64,000 bases of DNA from Branchiostoma floridae (Eukaryota; Chordata; Leptocardii; Amphioxiformes; Branchiostomatidae): NCBI RefSeq assembly GCF_000003815.2, contig NC_049983.1, positions 23,302,753 to 23,366,752 on the forward strand, written 5' to 3'. A program made the position numbers and the translations under genes. Below the pieces are notes generated by a model that worked only from the letters and a program-made list of their open reading frames with translations, did no database searches and was not told where the DNA came from. This document shows, one piece after another, positions 10,973 to 44,397 of this stretch. How positions within the stretch are numbered: position 1 is the first letter of the stretch; each line of letters starts with the position of its first letter.

Positions 10973-13900
10973 ATCTGCGAACTATTCGCCTACAAGAAGA
11001 CAAAGGTTGCCAGAGACACAAGAAAAGGTGAGATTGAGAAGTTTCGGTCCGATCTCGTGACCAGGACCCCATTCACAAAGCACGTTCAATGAAGCTATCC
11101 TGGATACGAGAATACGCAGACGAGTTCATTGTACTTCCGGGTTGGACTCAATAGCATTTTTATTTGTACAAATGGAAATAAAGTACATTAATCAACAACA
11201 AGAAGAGAGATTTAAATATTCATTCCTAAAAGCTACGAATTGAATGATGTTATGAAACAATTTGGTTGGATATACATCAAATGTTGTAAGGCCAAAAATC
11301 TGTCCCCCATTTTTGAAAAGTAAACTGTTCCAGATGGTGACCTTTAAACTTTTCTTCTCAGAGAATCTGTGAGAAACTGTACGCGTAGATTCCCACATAA
11401 CGCAGATAACAAACATGTTATCGCAATGTTATGATCAGGTCTGACCACTGTACACGTATTTTTCTTATGGTACAGTCAAACCTGAAGTCAGTACTCAGTC
11501 AAGGGACTGTGGACGAACGGTTGCCTACGACAGGTGGTTGCGTAGGGTTGGGGTAACTATGTAAAAATGAGATTGAATAAGTAAATGTGTCTTGTGCCTG
11601 GAGGTGGTTACCCTACCTGAGGATTGACTGCATGTGGCATTTCTGTAGAAGAGACGGCTGTCCATTTGAGGGTCATATAATTCATAGTTTTACCTGTATC
11701 ACTACTGGTTATATGTTACACTCAGTTTTGAGTAACCGCCCCTTGGTCAAGTCACATGCTTCATTTGGGTCACACTCGGAACACCAACCCAGGCAGGTCA
11801 ACACAGGCGATATTCAACAATTCCTTGGCCTATCGCCCATGCTTCTCGCAAAAGTGCCCCTACATCAGCTACATATAGCGGTGAGAAGCTTTGGAGATGT
11901 CTGACAGTAATGGGCAAAGTAACATAAGCAGGTGAGAGACTTGATTGGTTGTGCAGAAGAAACCTCCAATACCCTATGTATAATAGTTTGACACGAAACC
12001 GACCAGTTTTTTGCAAAATGGTACTAAAAGAGAATTACATGTAATGTAATAACAAATTCCACATGTTGCTTGCATATTGTAGTTTATTTTTACACCTGCA
12101 ATAAATAGACTCTTCTTAACCACACATGAAAAAATTAAGAACACCCGTACGCTGACAGATATACACATTACTGTACACTTCGAATACCATACAAGGACAA
12201 AATATACATTGTATATTGTACTGTAGCACACATACATTGTACTTTTACATATGTGGAACTTAATAACATTTCAATAGCAACAACCATTTTTTTCCAGCTA
12301 TTGGCACAGAACACATAATGAATCTCAACATAATAAAACAGATGTACACGGATCAATAAGTCATTTCACAGTCTTGACTGCATGTGCAAAGTTTTGATGT
12401 AACCAAAGTGTAACCATGACGAATGCACATTGGAACTGTGAAATGGCTTATTGGTACAAGTATCAACAAGTGAGGTCTAAGCTAGCTTACACGAGTATCT
12501 TCATCATATTTTTGAGACATTTTCTGTGACTGTCTGACTTGGCACATTTGAAAGAAAAAGTCTTCGAGCCTTTGTCACGATTGAGAATTTGTAGTTGAAG
12601 TCCTTAATAAGGACATTGTGTTGGAACTTAAAGCTAACATTATCTAAGTTATACTTTCATAACTTAAATAAGCCTCTAACACAAATTCAAGTACATGTAT
12701 TTTCTACCTTTAGTTACAATATTTGCACTACTTGTTCTTTGTGTAGAGATTGGATTGCAATCCAGACTCTGTTCAATTCCTTGTACTAGTAAGTTGTAAC
12801 AATTATGATTTTTTGCTACATTATCTTGTTTAATGTATGTTACTTCACCTTGTAAAATGTTGATCACAATGTAACAACTATCATTTTTGCTACGTTATCT
12901 TGTGCAAAATGTATGTTACTTACACCTCGCAAAATGTCAGCATTTCGACCATACATACAACAGTGGAAACAACAATACAACAATGTTGGAAACAAGCTAC
13001 TGTCACATAATTTACCAGTGCTCAAATACTTTTTTTCAGCCAGGTTGCTCGAGCAGCAACCTGAGTCAAAAGCCAGGTTGCACCAACATTTCAGGTTGCC
13101 CCACTTCCAAGTTACATGTATTACTTTCTTCAAATCAGCTACTTTCCCATTATCTTTTCTTCCAGTTACATGTAACTACTTATGTCTTATCTTAATTCTT
13201 ATCAAGACATAAATACAAAAGCTTATACGGTGGTGGGAAAGCTGCATTCCAACTGGTTGCAAACTGAGCGTACCTGGGTTTGAAGCAAAAATGTGGTTGC
13301 ATTTGCAAGAGGGTATTTCAAACACTGTATACACAAGAAATGTTTGGTATTGTTATGTTACTGGCCAGGAGCTTACAATAGATATTCATATTACACATGT
13401 ACGAAGATGCATATAGACCTCTCTATCCTTCTCAATTCTGAAGAAATTCGACCATAGCAGCGGAATTTTACTCTCAACATGTCTCATTTAGTTTCCTTCC
13501 AAACATCCTTAAAACAATTATGTTGATATGGTTAATACATGAGAAGACTTTGGATGCATTAAGAGCACAGCTCTTAAGGCTAGAGTACACCATTTGGCAA
13601 ATACGGTAAAATATAACCACTTGTAATAATGAATTTCAATCAGGGCTAGTTTGATGACTGTCGACTCTCTAAAATTAAGTTTTGCCAACTTTCTTGGCAC
13701 ACAAAAATTGCCAAAGTGCAGCGACACTAAAATAGCACATTTTACAGTAGTTCCGATAGACTATCTTATCTACAGTAAATTATGTCATTATGGCCTTTTA
13801 TAATCACATATGTACATCAAAATAAAGGTATCTCTTCAACCCAAGGCTTTTTACAAGTGACTTCCACACCACAGTACACTGACATTGACAGCAGCATAGA

Positions 13901-14749
13901 GGACCCACTAACACTGTTCACTTTAAATTTGGGATGACACTAACAATATATTCAACAAAATTTCATGCCGTGTCCTTGGGCCTTATTGGTTGGTACGTCC
14001 GTTGGTCAGTTACTCTGGTAGGGGTTGGTCCATTGTAACTAGACACGGTGGGTTGGTAATTGTTCTCAGTCACTGGTGAGAGATGCTGGACGCTATGAGT
14101 AACTCAGACTCTCCAGATAATCTTCATTCACTTTGCATAATGTAATGTTCTACTTGACATCCAACAACTGTTTAAGTCAGATATCGTCATCAGGACATGA
14201 CAAAATAAAAACACGACAATTCTTTAAATTTGTATGTTCGTCCGCAAAGCTGCCTAGGCAGACTTATGTAATGACTTGTCTCATCGTCAATAAAGTCAAA
14301 GTCAGACTCAGAGGAAGTTTTGCCTTCCAAGTCTCAAGTGATAAATATGAGAGTACTGCCATCTTTGTTATGAAAAAGGTTACTACATGCACCAAAACTA
14401 AGCTGAGACATACAATCATGTAGTCTCAGATAGATTAGAAGTTGGCGCACATTAAGTCTAAAAATCATCCATTCTCCAATTTGAAGTGTCCAGTGTTAGC
14501 TGTCCCATTTTAAGGGGTCTTGGGGGGCATTAATTGATGGAAGATATTTTCTGGATTGACATAGTATTATTTATTTCCACATTATACTCTTCAATTAGTA
14601 AACATATTTTTCGTATGTAACATATCTTCCGGAAACCTTGAGCAATATAGACCAGTCTGTAATTGCCGAGGTTGAGTCCACATTACTTCTGATCTCAACT
14701 TGCGAGTTGACTCCCGTTTTTGCCGAAGTGTGTCGTAGTGTGTCTCCCT
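10973..14749 (-). other. PFKFB 3'UTR and PFKFB-MOV10 spacer
   Basis: No further coding exon is recognised between the PFKFB stop codon and the MOV10 start. The PFKFB 3'UTR must begin at 14749; a minus-strand AATAAA at 12083-12088 is one possible end, not proven. The interval holds a copy of a 310-bp interspersed repeat at 13018-13327. MOV10 promoter and 5'UTR sequences should lie between about 11000 and 12000. Confidence 0.5.
13018..13327. mobile_element. Miniature element, GTGCTCGAAATAC family, copy 1
   Basis: About 310 bp similar to copies at 57082-57399 and 57871-58206. It starts GTGCTCAAATAC, ends GTATTTCAAACAC, and has an AGCCAGGTTGC-rich left half. Degenerate ends and no clear target duplication suggest an old copy. 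Confidence 0.65.
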
Positions 14750-33143
<18,394 letters not shown>

Positions 33144-35406
33144 TTATTGACTCGATGAATGTTAGACATCAACCAGGTACTGAGATATGTCAAAAACTTC
33201 TTATCTTACTCTGTAATTTAAATGATTGATATTGCTATAGGTAGGTACATATATTTGGAAGACTTACGTCAGAAGAAACACATGGAAATAAGCCTATATT
33301 CTATATGATTTGTACTGCGATGGATATGTTCGTATGCTATATGGATGCCTGTAAGATTATACGTAATTCAGCATTCTGGCTGCCAGGTATTTTCACTTTC
33401 AATCATAAAGTAAAACCAATCAATCATCAATCAAAGAGCAGATACACAAGCAACTGAATATGACTAGGAAAACAGTCAAGACATTTCAGAGAGCAAATGT
33501 ATCTTCCTCATGCTAGTAATTACTTATTTCACGAATTGATTCAGACGATATGCCATTGCCTGAAGCCCAAATCTTCCAACTCCAATTTCCCTAGCACCAT
33601 AATTTCCACAAATGTACAAAAAACATTAATTACTAATGAGGCAATTACAAACGATGCAGTATACATGATTGTGAGCACAAATAATCCATCCCAGCAACAG
33701 CCTTAGGCAATATGTAATGAGTCCAATTTTGGGGCAGCGAAATCAAATCAAATCAGTATCAAACTCTGATATTGTCGACGTTGCAGGGCATATACAAATG
33801 TACAACATGTAACTGCAAGCAATTACATGCACATTCATTTTTCGAGGCTGACAAATGCTACAGGGTTGGTAACTGAAGGGGAATCAGAAAGACATATACT
33901 GACAGGACACTCCAGTCCCCAAGTAATGAGATAAAGGTGCAGCACTACCTTTTTAAAAATTTACATGTACCTCGGCACCACCGTATCAATATTCAATGTA
34001 ATCTTTCAAAAGGGAATTCAGCTAAACTTCCTCATAACTGAAGTTTCCCCCCTTCCAAACCTATACCACAACAATCTTGCTCTAAATCTCTAGAAAGATC
34101 CCTGTGTACATAAATTAATAATATTCCTCAAGAATATGCCACAATTCCCATAAAAGGCTAGAAATCTCAAACCACGCTTGGTACAACTGCTAGTGGAAAC
34201 TACTATCTTTTGATTGGAACTATGTGGACAGCTTCTAGGCAAATAAAACTTTCTCAAATGCTCTAGACATATTAACATTGATGAATGCCAGCAACAGCCC
34301 TACAGTTTCCTATGGCCCAAACCAGATTGTCACCAGTCCAATTTCCTAGCCGCACGTCAAATCAAATCAGCCTCTAGCTCCAATTTTGCAGCCCCTTGCC
34401 CCAATTGGAATTTTCCATAGCAACTCTTCCTGGCAGTTGGCAACGTGACAAACCCACTGCCGGCCCAGGAAGCATCGAAACCAATTGCAGTGGGAACGTT
34501 CCATTCCTAGCATACAAATGTACTTAAACCCACTAGTACAAGGCTTTGAGAAAAAAGGTATTGTCCCAAACAAACAGAATCTATAGAGTCATACAATAAT
34601 CCTTTGTAAAGGCCCCTTCCCGAGAGGGTTGTTGAGTAATTGAATGTAAATATGTACATAAGCAGGTGCCACCCCCTTCGGAGGAAGTCCCCATGTGCGC
34701 ACGTGAACCCATGCGCTGATCATGCACTGATCATGTGAACACTTACTTTCTTCAGGTGCCCACTCCATGAACTGTAAACCACCGGCTTCCACAAAACTGT
34801 TAAACCCTTACAACTAATGCCTTTCTACTAGTACTACTTCAATAACAACCTTTCTAAACACAACATGCCACAATATCGTGATTCTAGCATATCCATGGAA
34901 ACCAGCAAGCTATCAACAAGTGAATTTTAAGAGCACGCTTTAATTCACGTTTCACGTGTACAAACATTAACACAATGCATATATAACATTGTTACGTCTA
35001 AAGCAAAGGTTACGCAACCAAAGGTGAAGACATTCACGTGTAAGTCAAACAGGGACAGTGCAGACTGGTACCCCTGTGCCCATATCTGACAGGGTACACC
35101 CCCTATACGCAGAGAAAACACCCCCTGTACGCCTTTAGCACCAACCAGTCCCATGGCACTGATATGTAACCTGATACTCCAGCCGGCCATGCTAACAGTA
35201 CTGACACATCATGGTTGGCCTCAGTGGAAATTTCCAGGTCACTTGGAGTACAGCAACATCATAACAACATAACGGAAAATTCGCTAAAATTCCCAAGTGC
35301 TGGAAAAGCTGTTTGGAAGTGACCTAGACACATTACCTTTTTCAGCCATTTAAAAATCCCCAGACACAACAACAACAACATTATACAACAGCAACATACA
35401 TGACTA

Positions 35407-35571
35407 GCCTCCAAGCAGACCCAACGGTGCCTTAGAGATAGTATCAAAGCTGGCCAGGGACTTAGTACATGCCCGTTTGACTCCCTTAGCCGGCTATCTC
35501 CCTTTGACCGGCTATACTCCTTTGCCAGCTTTGATACTATTTCTAAGGCACCGTAGGGTCTGCTTGGAGAC
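35407..35571. mobile_element. TA-target MITE, ATCTCCAAGCAG family, copy 3
   Basis: 165 bp, flanked by TA, with the ends diverged to GCCTCCAAGCAGACCC. Middle contains the family's GGCCAGGGA / CCGGCTAT blocks. Confidence 0.82.
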
Positions 35572-37555
35572 TAATACATGACAGGAAGTACACATCCTGG
35601 GTAACCGACTGTTTTGACAGCAGTGAAAACAGGCATTTACTGAAAAACACTGACAAACCAGATAGATGTAATTTTGAAGCAGAAATACACAGCAACATAC
35701 AAGACATATAAGTGTATACACTACCAGCATGTGTTTTGAATAATGATATCAAAGTGACAGACATGCATTGATGCAAAATGAACACTAGTCTTTTAATTCC
35801 AGACGGCAATATACATGTACCACAGATGTTACCAATACACACAACATAGGTAATTCTACGTAATACACACCCTACACAATACACATATTTTGTGCATAGA
35901 GATCTAGCTATAAGCTGAGATTTAAACCCTAACAGAAACCCCAGTCCAAACCACCACATGTGTCAAAGGAAAACCCCATGCCACCTACCTGGCCCCAGAT
36001 TCCCCAACTCAGATCCACTGACACCCACTTCAGGACAGGACAATTTTCTTGTTCTCATTTCCTCAGACATAAGCAACTCATATCTTTCACAAATTCACCC
36101 CCAAAAAGGCACTGTTTCGTATGGCACTCCCGTTAAAACTGTGACCGGCTAACTGTCAACCTCAGCCAGAAATAGGGCAAGTGGAAAACCTGATGCAAAC
36201 TAGAGTTAAATATTAGCTGTTGCAGCAAATATATATACAGGTTTGCGTGTGAGTAATTTATGCGGGATAAATTAACATAAATATTAATATTGACGTTAAA
36301 AACACTTCCGGTTAAAAATGGACTATGCATGAGCCCTACCAAAGAAGTTCCTTATGCATTATCATCAAATTCGTAGATTGAATCTTTAAAAAGAGAATGG
36401 ACTTTTCTTGTGACATGTGTCGACAACTACAATGTAGTGGACCAGTTCAATAATCCTTCTGCTCAAAAATTAACTTAGTCTGTGCAACGCAAACTCCGCT
36501 GTCCAGGGCTGTAACTGTCCCCTCCTCTAGGGGGCCGGCGGATGTTGGGCGGGCTGCTATACAGCGAGATTTAATCAGATTAAGCGAGATTTATTCAGGC
36601 TAAAAATTAACTGTGCGAGAATGGACTCTTCCATTGGCCAGCATCCACATGTGAAATGCACTGGTTTAGAAACACTTTCTCTAAAATAAAATGGACTTTG
36701 GCTAAGCACTCCAGTCCAAAATTAAATTTAGCAAAATGACTCTCTCGCAGGGTAATGGAGTATTGTAGCGCTATCTTCATGTAAACTGGACCCGTTCAAT
36801 TACAGCTCCTCTCATCAAAGAACGGACTTCGCATAATCACCCTGTCCAGAATTGCATTTAAACGATTGCCCCTCCCTGTGTGAGGATGGACTCTTCTATA
36901 GGCACCTGCATCAAAAACACTTCTGCTAAAAAAAGATAAACATATCAACGCATCTGTAAAATATAACTGGGGGGTCTGTTGTAGAATTTCTTTAGTCGGA
37001 GCATGCTGGGTAGACTACACCTTCCTACGTGGGTCCAGGGATCGTGAAATTCGGCAATAAAATCGGGAAATTGGCCAGGGGAATCAGTACACGCTATTAG
37101 GTTAAATCAGGTTGGGATTACGCGGCCGACCAAAGCCTCTGGTAGCAAAACTTCCCAGGCAAAGTATTCTCCCTATAACAGCCAGCGTAGTCAGTCTGGT
37201 GGAGACTACATGTTAGCCCTTGAGCCGAGAAGTTGGAAGCCGTCTGACATCCAGGCTAATCTTTGTCTAGCTGTTGCAAGTTCTGCTGTCAACATCTCAA
37301 AATATAGCGTAAAATTGTCGTCTTCATACTTTTACGTATTACGCAATATCTAAATTCTGAAATATATCGGAGAAAATAGCAAAACAGTAACGCAGTGAAC
37401 AAACCCCGCAGTGACGCAAGTGCAGTGAGAGGGCACCTTTAGATAAGCTCACCGGGGATTTGTCATGCCGCCAGAGTTTGAAACTCCCTCGTACAAACGT
37501 CACTGCTCACCCGTAAATTTTCTATTAGAAACAATCATTTCTCAATGTCTTTGTC

Positions 37556-40500
37556 AACCAACATACACGCTAGTCATCATCGGTACCAGATTCTGGTAGA
37601 CTACTGGTAGCTGCGATCAAAATAATGACCGGAAAAACAAATCATTCTCTTGCATGTCCATTTTATGTTCAGTTCAATTACGGTCCTGACTATACTGTGT
37701 GGACTCATTGGGGTGCTGCTATAACTAGTAGCATTTCTTTCCCACATGTCTTCATCATTCACCATCGTCATCATTTGTAACAAATCCCACACTTCTTTAA
37801 TTCAAAGTCGTCGTCATTGCATCCGTACAGAATCCCGTATTTCTTTCACTAACAGTCGTCAGATTTGCATTTGTAAGAAATCACACATTTTTCGATCGCA
37901 ATCGTCATAATTGCATTTGTAAACAATCCCCCATTTCTTGTATTCGCAATCGTCCTAATCGCATTCGTAAAAATCCCGCATTTCTTTCATACGCAGTCGT
38001 CATATTGGCATTCGAAAAAAAAAATCCCGCATGTCTTTCATTCACTGTCGTTATATCTGCAATTTTAAAAAAAAATCCCACATTTCTTTAATTCACAATC
38101 GTCATAAATTCATTTTTGTAAAAATAAAATCGCGCATTTACGATCATGTATGGAGGCGTGGGGTTTTTGGCCGTCATCTGGTCAGGGAATTTCCCATGAC
38201 TCATGATCATGCAGCTGCATGTTCAGACACGACACCACTGTCGCCGTAGAGGCGTGGGGGTTTTGGGCCGTCACCTCGTCAGGGAATTTCCCACGACTCA
38301 TGATCATGCAGGTGCATGTTCAGACAGGACACCACTGTCGCCGTAGACGTAGAGAAGCGTGTTTTGTTTGCGTGCACTGGACAAGCTTAACGTCTTCTGC
38401 ATGAAATGGAAGATTCAATACTAAAGAAAACTAAAGTGGTGGTTTTAAAAAAATTGGGATGGACTTTCAGGAACATCAAGTTTCCAAATGACGCTCTTTA
38501 TCCAGGCCTGTCCTCGTCAGGCAGTTATTCTTTAGCTAAATCAACTGTCTTGAAAGGCACAGAAAGCCGCTTTCGGTATCAAAACCCTCATTCAGACTGC
38601 GTTATTCCCTAAGGCCCTACTTAAACACGATAATGCATATGTCAAGTCTACAATGTTATATTCTGTTGAGATCTGAGGCAAAGGGCACTGACAATTCCCC
38701 TGTTGAAATATTAACATATAGAACCGCTTTTGTAAAAACACCGATCCTTAGTGCACACAGAAATTCGTGTAACCTAGCTAGTAGGGCAAAACTCGGGGTA
38801 TTCCAAATAGATATGGATGCATCAGTGTTCTTGTACCTAAGTATTGGCTGAGGCTGAAGCAACTGGACATCCACACACATCCCTTACAGGTGAACGTTTT
38901 ACTGTGTCAACAATACAAAATGGGAAATAATTGCAAGAAGAGCTGGTTACACCAACTTTCATGATATTCCCTCTTATGGAACACCAATTACCCTGTAGAC
39001 AATAAGAATATATGTACATTGTTAATTAAAGAGAGGATATGTACGTCAAACATTATTTTACAAATCGTCTACAAATCATGGTAAGCCAATATGCTACAAA
39101 GGTTTCAAATCCAAATATATATTCGATGGAAAATTACCTGAGTTCGAATAAAGATCCGCCATATCTAAGATAAGAATAAGCGCTTATCCATTAGAGATAG
39201 AGAGGTCGTTATAAGAAGCTATTTGTCCACGTTAGACTGTTTATTATAATTAAGTATTGCATACTGAATGCAGTGGAAAATGTTTTCACGACGGGACCGA
39301 AAGAAAGTTTATTTCAAACTGTTGCCACAATTTGTCCGAGCGTTTGCCAATTAGTAAATCACCAAAAGTCTACGTTTCATTAAAATCACAAACCCCACCT
39401 ATTTCACAGAACACGGGACAGTTAAAAGATAGATGAACTCAAACCAAATGACAGATGATTGACAGGAAGCGTGTGAACCTGACACCTTGCTATTTTGCCG
39501 GTTAATTGAAAACGTGACAAACCCTGATTTCTCTGATGACCCCGATAACCCGATGACCCCGGGGCAGAGAAAGCTGACACGGTCTGACACAACGTCTCTC
39601 ATTTCTGTTCCTTTTCATGTGTCCCTTCGATGTGTCTGTTGTTCCCGGAGACAGACTTAGAAATACACTGGAATTACTGAATGTTGGCTACCTGCATACG
39701 GCGGTGGCGATATCCTCGGTACAACCAAGGGCTTCATCATTTCGGATAACACGAAGGCATCCTTCCGTACGTTGCCCACATCATGCAGACCAACAAATTG
39801 ACCAACAAACATACACGCTAGTCATCATCGGTACCAGATTCTGGTAGACTACTGGTAGCTGCGATCAAAATAATGACCGTAAAAACAAATCATTCTCTTG
39901 CATGTCCATTTTATGTTCAGTTCAATTACGGTCCTGACTATACTGTGTGGACTCATTGGGGTGCTGCTATAACTAGTAGCATTTCTTTCCCACATGTCTT
40001 CATCATTCACCATCGTCATCATTTGTAACAAATCCCACACTTCTTTAATTCAAAGTCGTCGTCATTGCATCCATACAGAATCCCGTATTTCTTTCACTAA
40101 CAGTCGTCAGATTTGCATTTGTAAGAAATCACACATTTTTCGATCGCAATCGTCATAATTGCATTTGTAAACAATCCCCCATTTCTTGTATTCGCAATCG
40201 TCATAATCACATTCGTAAAAATCCCGCATTTCTTTCATACGCAGTCGTCATATTGGCATTGGAAAAAAAAAATCCCGCATGTCTTTCATTCACTGTCGTT
40301 ATATCTGCAATTATAAAAAAAATCCCACATTTCTTTAATTCACAATCGTCATAAATTCATTTTTGTAAAAATAAAATCGCGCATTTACGATCATGTATGG
40401 AGGCGTGGGTTTTGGGCCGTCATCTCGTCAGGGAATTTCCCATGACTCATGATCATGCAGCTGCATGTTCAGACACGACACCACTGTCGCCGTAGAGGCG

Positions 40501-42000
40501 TGGGGGTTTTGGGCCGTCACCTCGTCAGGGAATTTCCCACGACTCATGATCATGCAGGTGCATGTTCAGACAGGACACCACTGTCGCCGTAGACGTAGAG
40601 AAGCGTGTTTTGTGTTGCGTGCACTGGACATGAAATGGAAGATTCAATACTAAAGAAAACTAAAGTGGTGGTTTTCAAAAAATTGGAATGGACTTTCAGG
40701 AACATCAAGTTTCCAAATGACGCTCTTTATCCAGGCCTGTCCTCGCCAGGCAGCTATTCTTTAGCTAAATCAACTGTCTTGAAAGGCACAGAAAGCCGCT
40801 TTCGGTATCAAAACCCTCATTCAGACTGCGTTATTCCCTAAGGCCCTACTTAAACACGATAATGCATATGTCAAGTTTATAATGTTATATTCTGTTGAGA
40901 TCTGAGGCAAAGAGCACTGACAATTGCCCTGTTGAAATATTAACATATAGAACCGCTTTTGTAAAAACACCGATCCTTAGTGCACACAGAAATTCGTGTA
41001 ACCTAGCTAGTAGGGCAAAACTCGGGGTATTCCAAATAGATATGGATGTATCAGTGTTCTTGTACCTAAGTATTGGCTGAGGCTGAAGCAACTGGACATC
41101 CACACACATCCCTTACAGGTGAACGTTTTACTGTGTCAACAATACAAAATGGTAAATAATTGCAAGAAGAGCTGGTTACACCAACTTTCATGATATTCCC
41201 TCTTATGGAACACCAATTACCCTGTAGACAATAAGAATATATGTACATTGTTAATTAAAGAGAGGATATGTACGTCAAACATTATTTTACAAATCGTCTA
41301 CAAATCATGGTAAGCCAATATGCTACAAAGGTTTCAAATCAAAATATATATTCGATGGAAAACTACCTGAGTTCGAATAAGCGCTTATCCATTAGAGATA
41401 GAGAGGTCGTTATAAGAAGCTATTTGTCCACGTTAGACTGTTTAAGTATTGCACACTGAATGCAGTGGAAAATGTCTTCACGACGAGACCGAAAGAAAGT
41501 TTATTTCAAACTGTTGCCACAATTTGTCCGAGCGTTTGCCAATTAGTAAATCACCAAAAGTCTACGTTTCATTAAAATCACAAACCCCACCTATTTCACT
41601 GAACACGGGACAGGTAAAAGATAGATGAACTCAAACCAAATGACAGTTAGATGATTGACAGGAAGCGTGTGAACCTGACACCTTGCTATTTTGCCGGTTA
41701 ATTGAAAACGTGACAAACCCTGATTTCTCTGATGACCCCGATAACCCGATGACCCCGGGGCAGAGAAAGCTGACACGGTCTGACACAACGTCTCACATTT
41801 CTGTTCCTTTTCATGAACGGTAATGTCTCCCTTCGATGTGTCTGTTGTTCCCGGAGACAGACTTAGAAATACACTGGAATTACTGAATGTTGGCTACCTG
41901 CATACGGCGTGGCTACATCCTCGGTACAACCAAGGGCTTCATCATTTCGGATAACACGAAGGCATCCTTCCGTACGTTGCCCACATCATGCAGACCAACA
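37556..42000. repeat. Direct tandem duplication, about 2.25 kb per copy
   Basis: Copy 1 is about 37556-39800 and copy 2 about 39804-42000, offset 2248 bp, with roughly 97-98 percent identity by eye and a few small indels. Each copy contains two inner repeat layers: a degenerate array of about 55 bp units with TCGTCATA and ATCCC(A/G)CATTTCTT (37790-38130; 40040-40380), and two 94-bp units with GAATTTCCCA(T/C)GACTCATG (38145-38345; 40395-40595). The small ORFs inside are not conserved-looking proteins. Confidence 0.92.
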
Positions 42001-44397
42001 ATTTCTTGTACGGCGTATTAGACGTTCCCACCACCCCACCACCTCCGAGGAGCTTGTTGTAATGCTGGACATCCCTGGATTTGCCACAACGACAATACAA
42101 GGAACCATGTGACCTATTTAGCACCTGTGGGTCTTTTTTAACATTTCCTATTGTGTGTTGAGATATTCACAAAAACGTACTAGTATTTGTCGTGTTTATC
42201 TATAAATTGACAGCACAGTATTATTAGGTATCTTTTGGACCCAAGAAGTCGACGAGGAAAATATCAAGATGGACGTTGTCTGCGTATACAGTTTTCATTT
42301 TATCATTCGTGACTGTGTATTCTGCTTTTTAGAAATCTTTTGTTTCACTGAGACGTCATTCTGATGGCATGGAATTGCGCAATCGCATGCAATACCATGG
42401 GAAGCTATTTTTGTATATGTGATAAAAAGATTAAGAAACCAGGGCAAGCATCTTTATTTTGCGTAAATTTGCCATGTTTTAGCTGTATTGTGCAACATCG
42501 CAACGACTGAAAACTTGTTGACTACGGTAGTCTATGCTCAAACCACCTGGCATATCAATCAGTCAGTCAAGGCAAGTCGGAGTTGCATAAGATTGCGTAA
42601 GTCTTTGCAAGTGCGACTATGTAATGGTGTATTTTTCTACGTGTGTTTTACACATGAAAATAGCATGCCCGCAGTCCCCGCCACGGCCAATGGAATGTTT
42701 ACAGGATATGTCCAATCTTTCAAGTTTGGTGTGATTATTCTTTTACGGGTTGGCCAGTTGTTTTAATACAGATTGACCGGTTGTTTAATGCCCTTCTCCT
42801 CTTTCCTCGCTCCCCCTTTTCCGCTATGGAATAACCCATGGTCGCTGGCCAATGGGCTGCCTAGTATTCATATTGCGTAATGCAGATGAAACGTAAACCA
42901 AGCTGATTACGAGCACAGCAGTCATTTCGCTGCCAGACAGAGGGGAGACAACACGGGTCTGGGACCGGTCTCTGATGATTAATAGCAACTGCCCCCACGA
43001 AGTCAACGCACTCCCCTGCACTTCGGTAAGTAACTCGGCTTCCACTTCTGCATAGTCAAAGGGATCTTAGAATAATGATCGTGTTGTTTGGTCACAGCCA
43101 GGTATAGTTAGATTATGAACTTGATTTAATTGTTAGTTTTGAATTTTTCAAATTTATAGAACTTTTTTATAAAAATAAATGCAATTGACCTGTCCTTTTT
43201 GGCATTGTTTTTGCAGGGGCTCATCATAAAGATGTTTACGAAGTACAACTATAATATTTGCAGTGGAAAGGAAACATCTCATCGTCATGGACTTCTTATT
43301 CTATTTCTTATCACTTTTATTATTCTTTTTTCAAAGGCAAATCAACATTTTGGAATATTTTGAATATTTCGTTGGGCTAAAGCGTTCAGGTACAGGTTGA
43401 TGTGTGTGTGTGTCTCTCTATCCGCAAGGGACGTCGCTGATGGCTTGCACTGGAAGACGAGCTGTATCACTGAAGGGAAGGACATTCGTAAGAAAATTGC
43501 TACAAGGAGACCGAGACTGGAAGCCATGCAAAACCTGAAACAACGTCGCCCGAAGGAGCAAGGCCATGAGAGGGAAATGCAAGACCGACAGCAGAGCTGC
43601 GTGTAGCCAAGCGATTGCGCTGCTATTGATGGTAAAACTGAGTGCAGTTAGAGAATTCATGGACTGACATACACGTGCTGTCTGCGTTATTTGACTTATA
43701 CGAATACGTGTTGTCTATTCTATTAGGTCATATTAAGGAATGTAAAAAAATACTTCAATTGACCTAGATGGATATACGAATGGTCGACATCACAACCAAA
43801 CGTATTTGAAATCTTTATTGACACGACAAAAGTACAGAGACTTTCGTGAGGATTATAACAAGTACTTACAGTGCAACTAAGCAGACGTATATGCATATTT
43901 ACAGATATGAATAAGTCAACATATTGTTCTAGCATGTCATTTACATAATTCGAACATTGCCTGCAAATGTCTTGAGTTACAAACAAACTCTTACCAACTC
44001 TACGCTTAAACACACGTCTGTGCAGCCGTTTACTTTTCGGGCCGGAACTCGGTGTAATACATAAATGGGACCTTACAGGTATTGTATATACAAGCTGTAT
44101 CAGTCTTTCACTCCGTCACTTACAAGAAGATACAACGCAACGTTTGCTAGAAGTAATTAGTCAGTGGTATTGTACTGTGATTGTTATTCTTAGACGGTTA
44201 TTCGTTTGATGACGTGAACTGCAACAGACTGAGATGTACTAATAACCAATGTTTAGTGATATGAGCGGAGTTGTGTAGCTGTCTGTCAGGTAAGACAGAA
44301 TACAAAGACGAATTCCAGTCGGCAACTAAAAGAACCTATATATATTTGTTACATGTCTAAGCCTCTATCGTTGGGGATCTCGTCGTAACTTTCTTAA

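Noticed and set aside
38031-40841. Pairs of near-identical small ORFs
   Set aside because: They come from the 2.25-kb tandem duplication; differences include indels that break frames, so there is no sign of protein constraint.
42959-43030. Possible plus-strand exon ending CTTCG/GTAAGT
   Set aside because: Good donor only; no link to YOD1 could be shown.
43397-43606. Basic 69-residue plus-strand ORF (KKIATRRPRLEAM)
   Set aside because: No splice context, no recognisable family, and isolated in the PFKFB upstream region.
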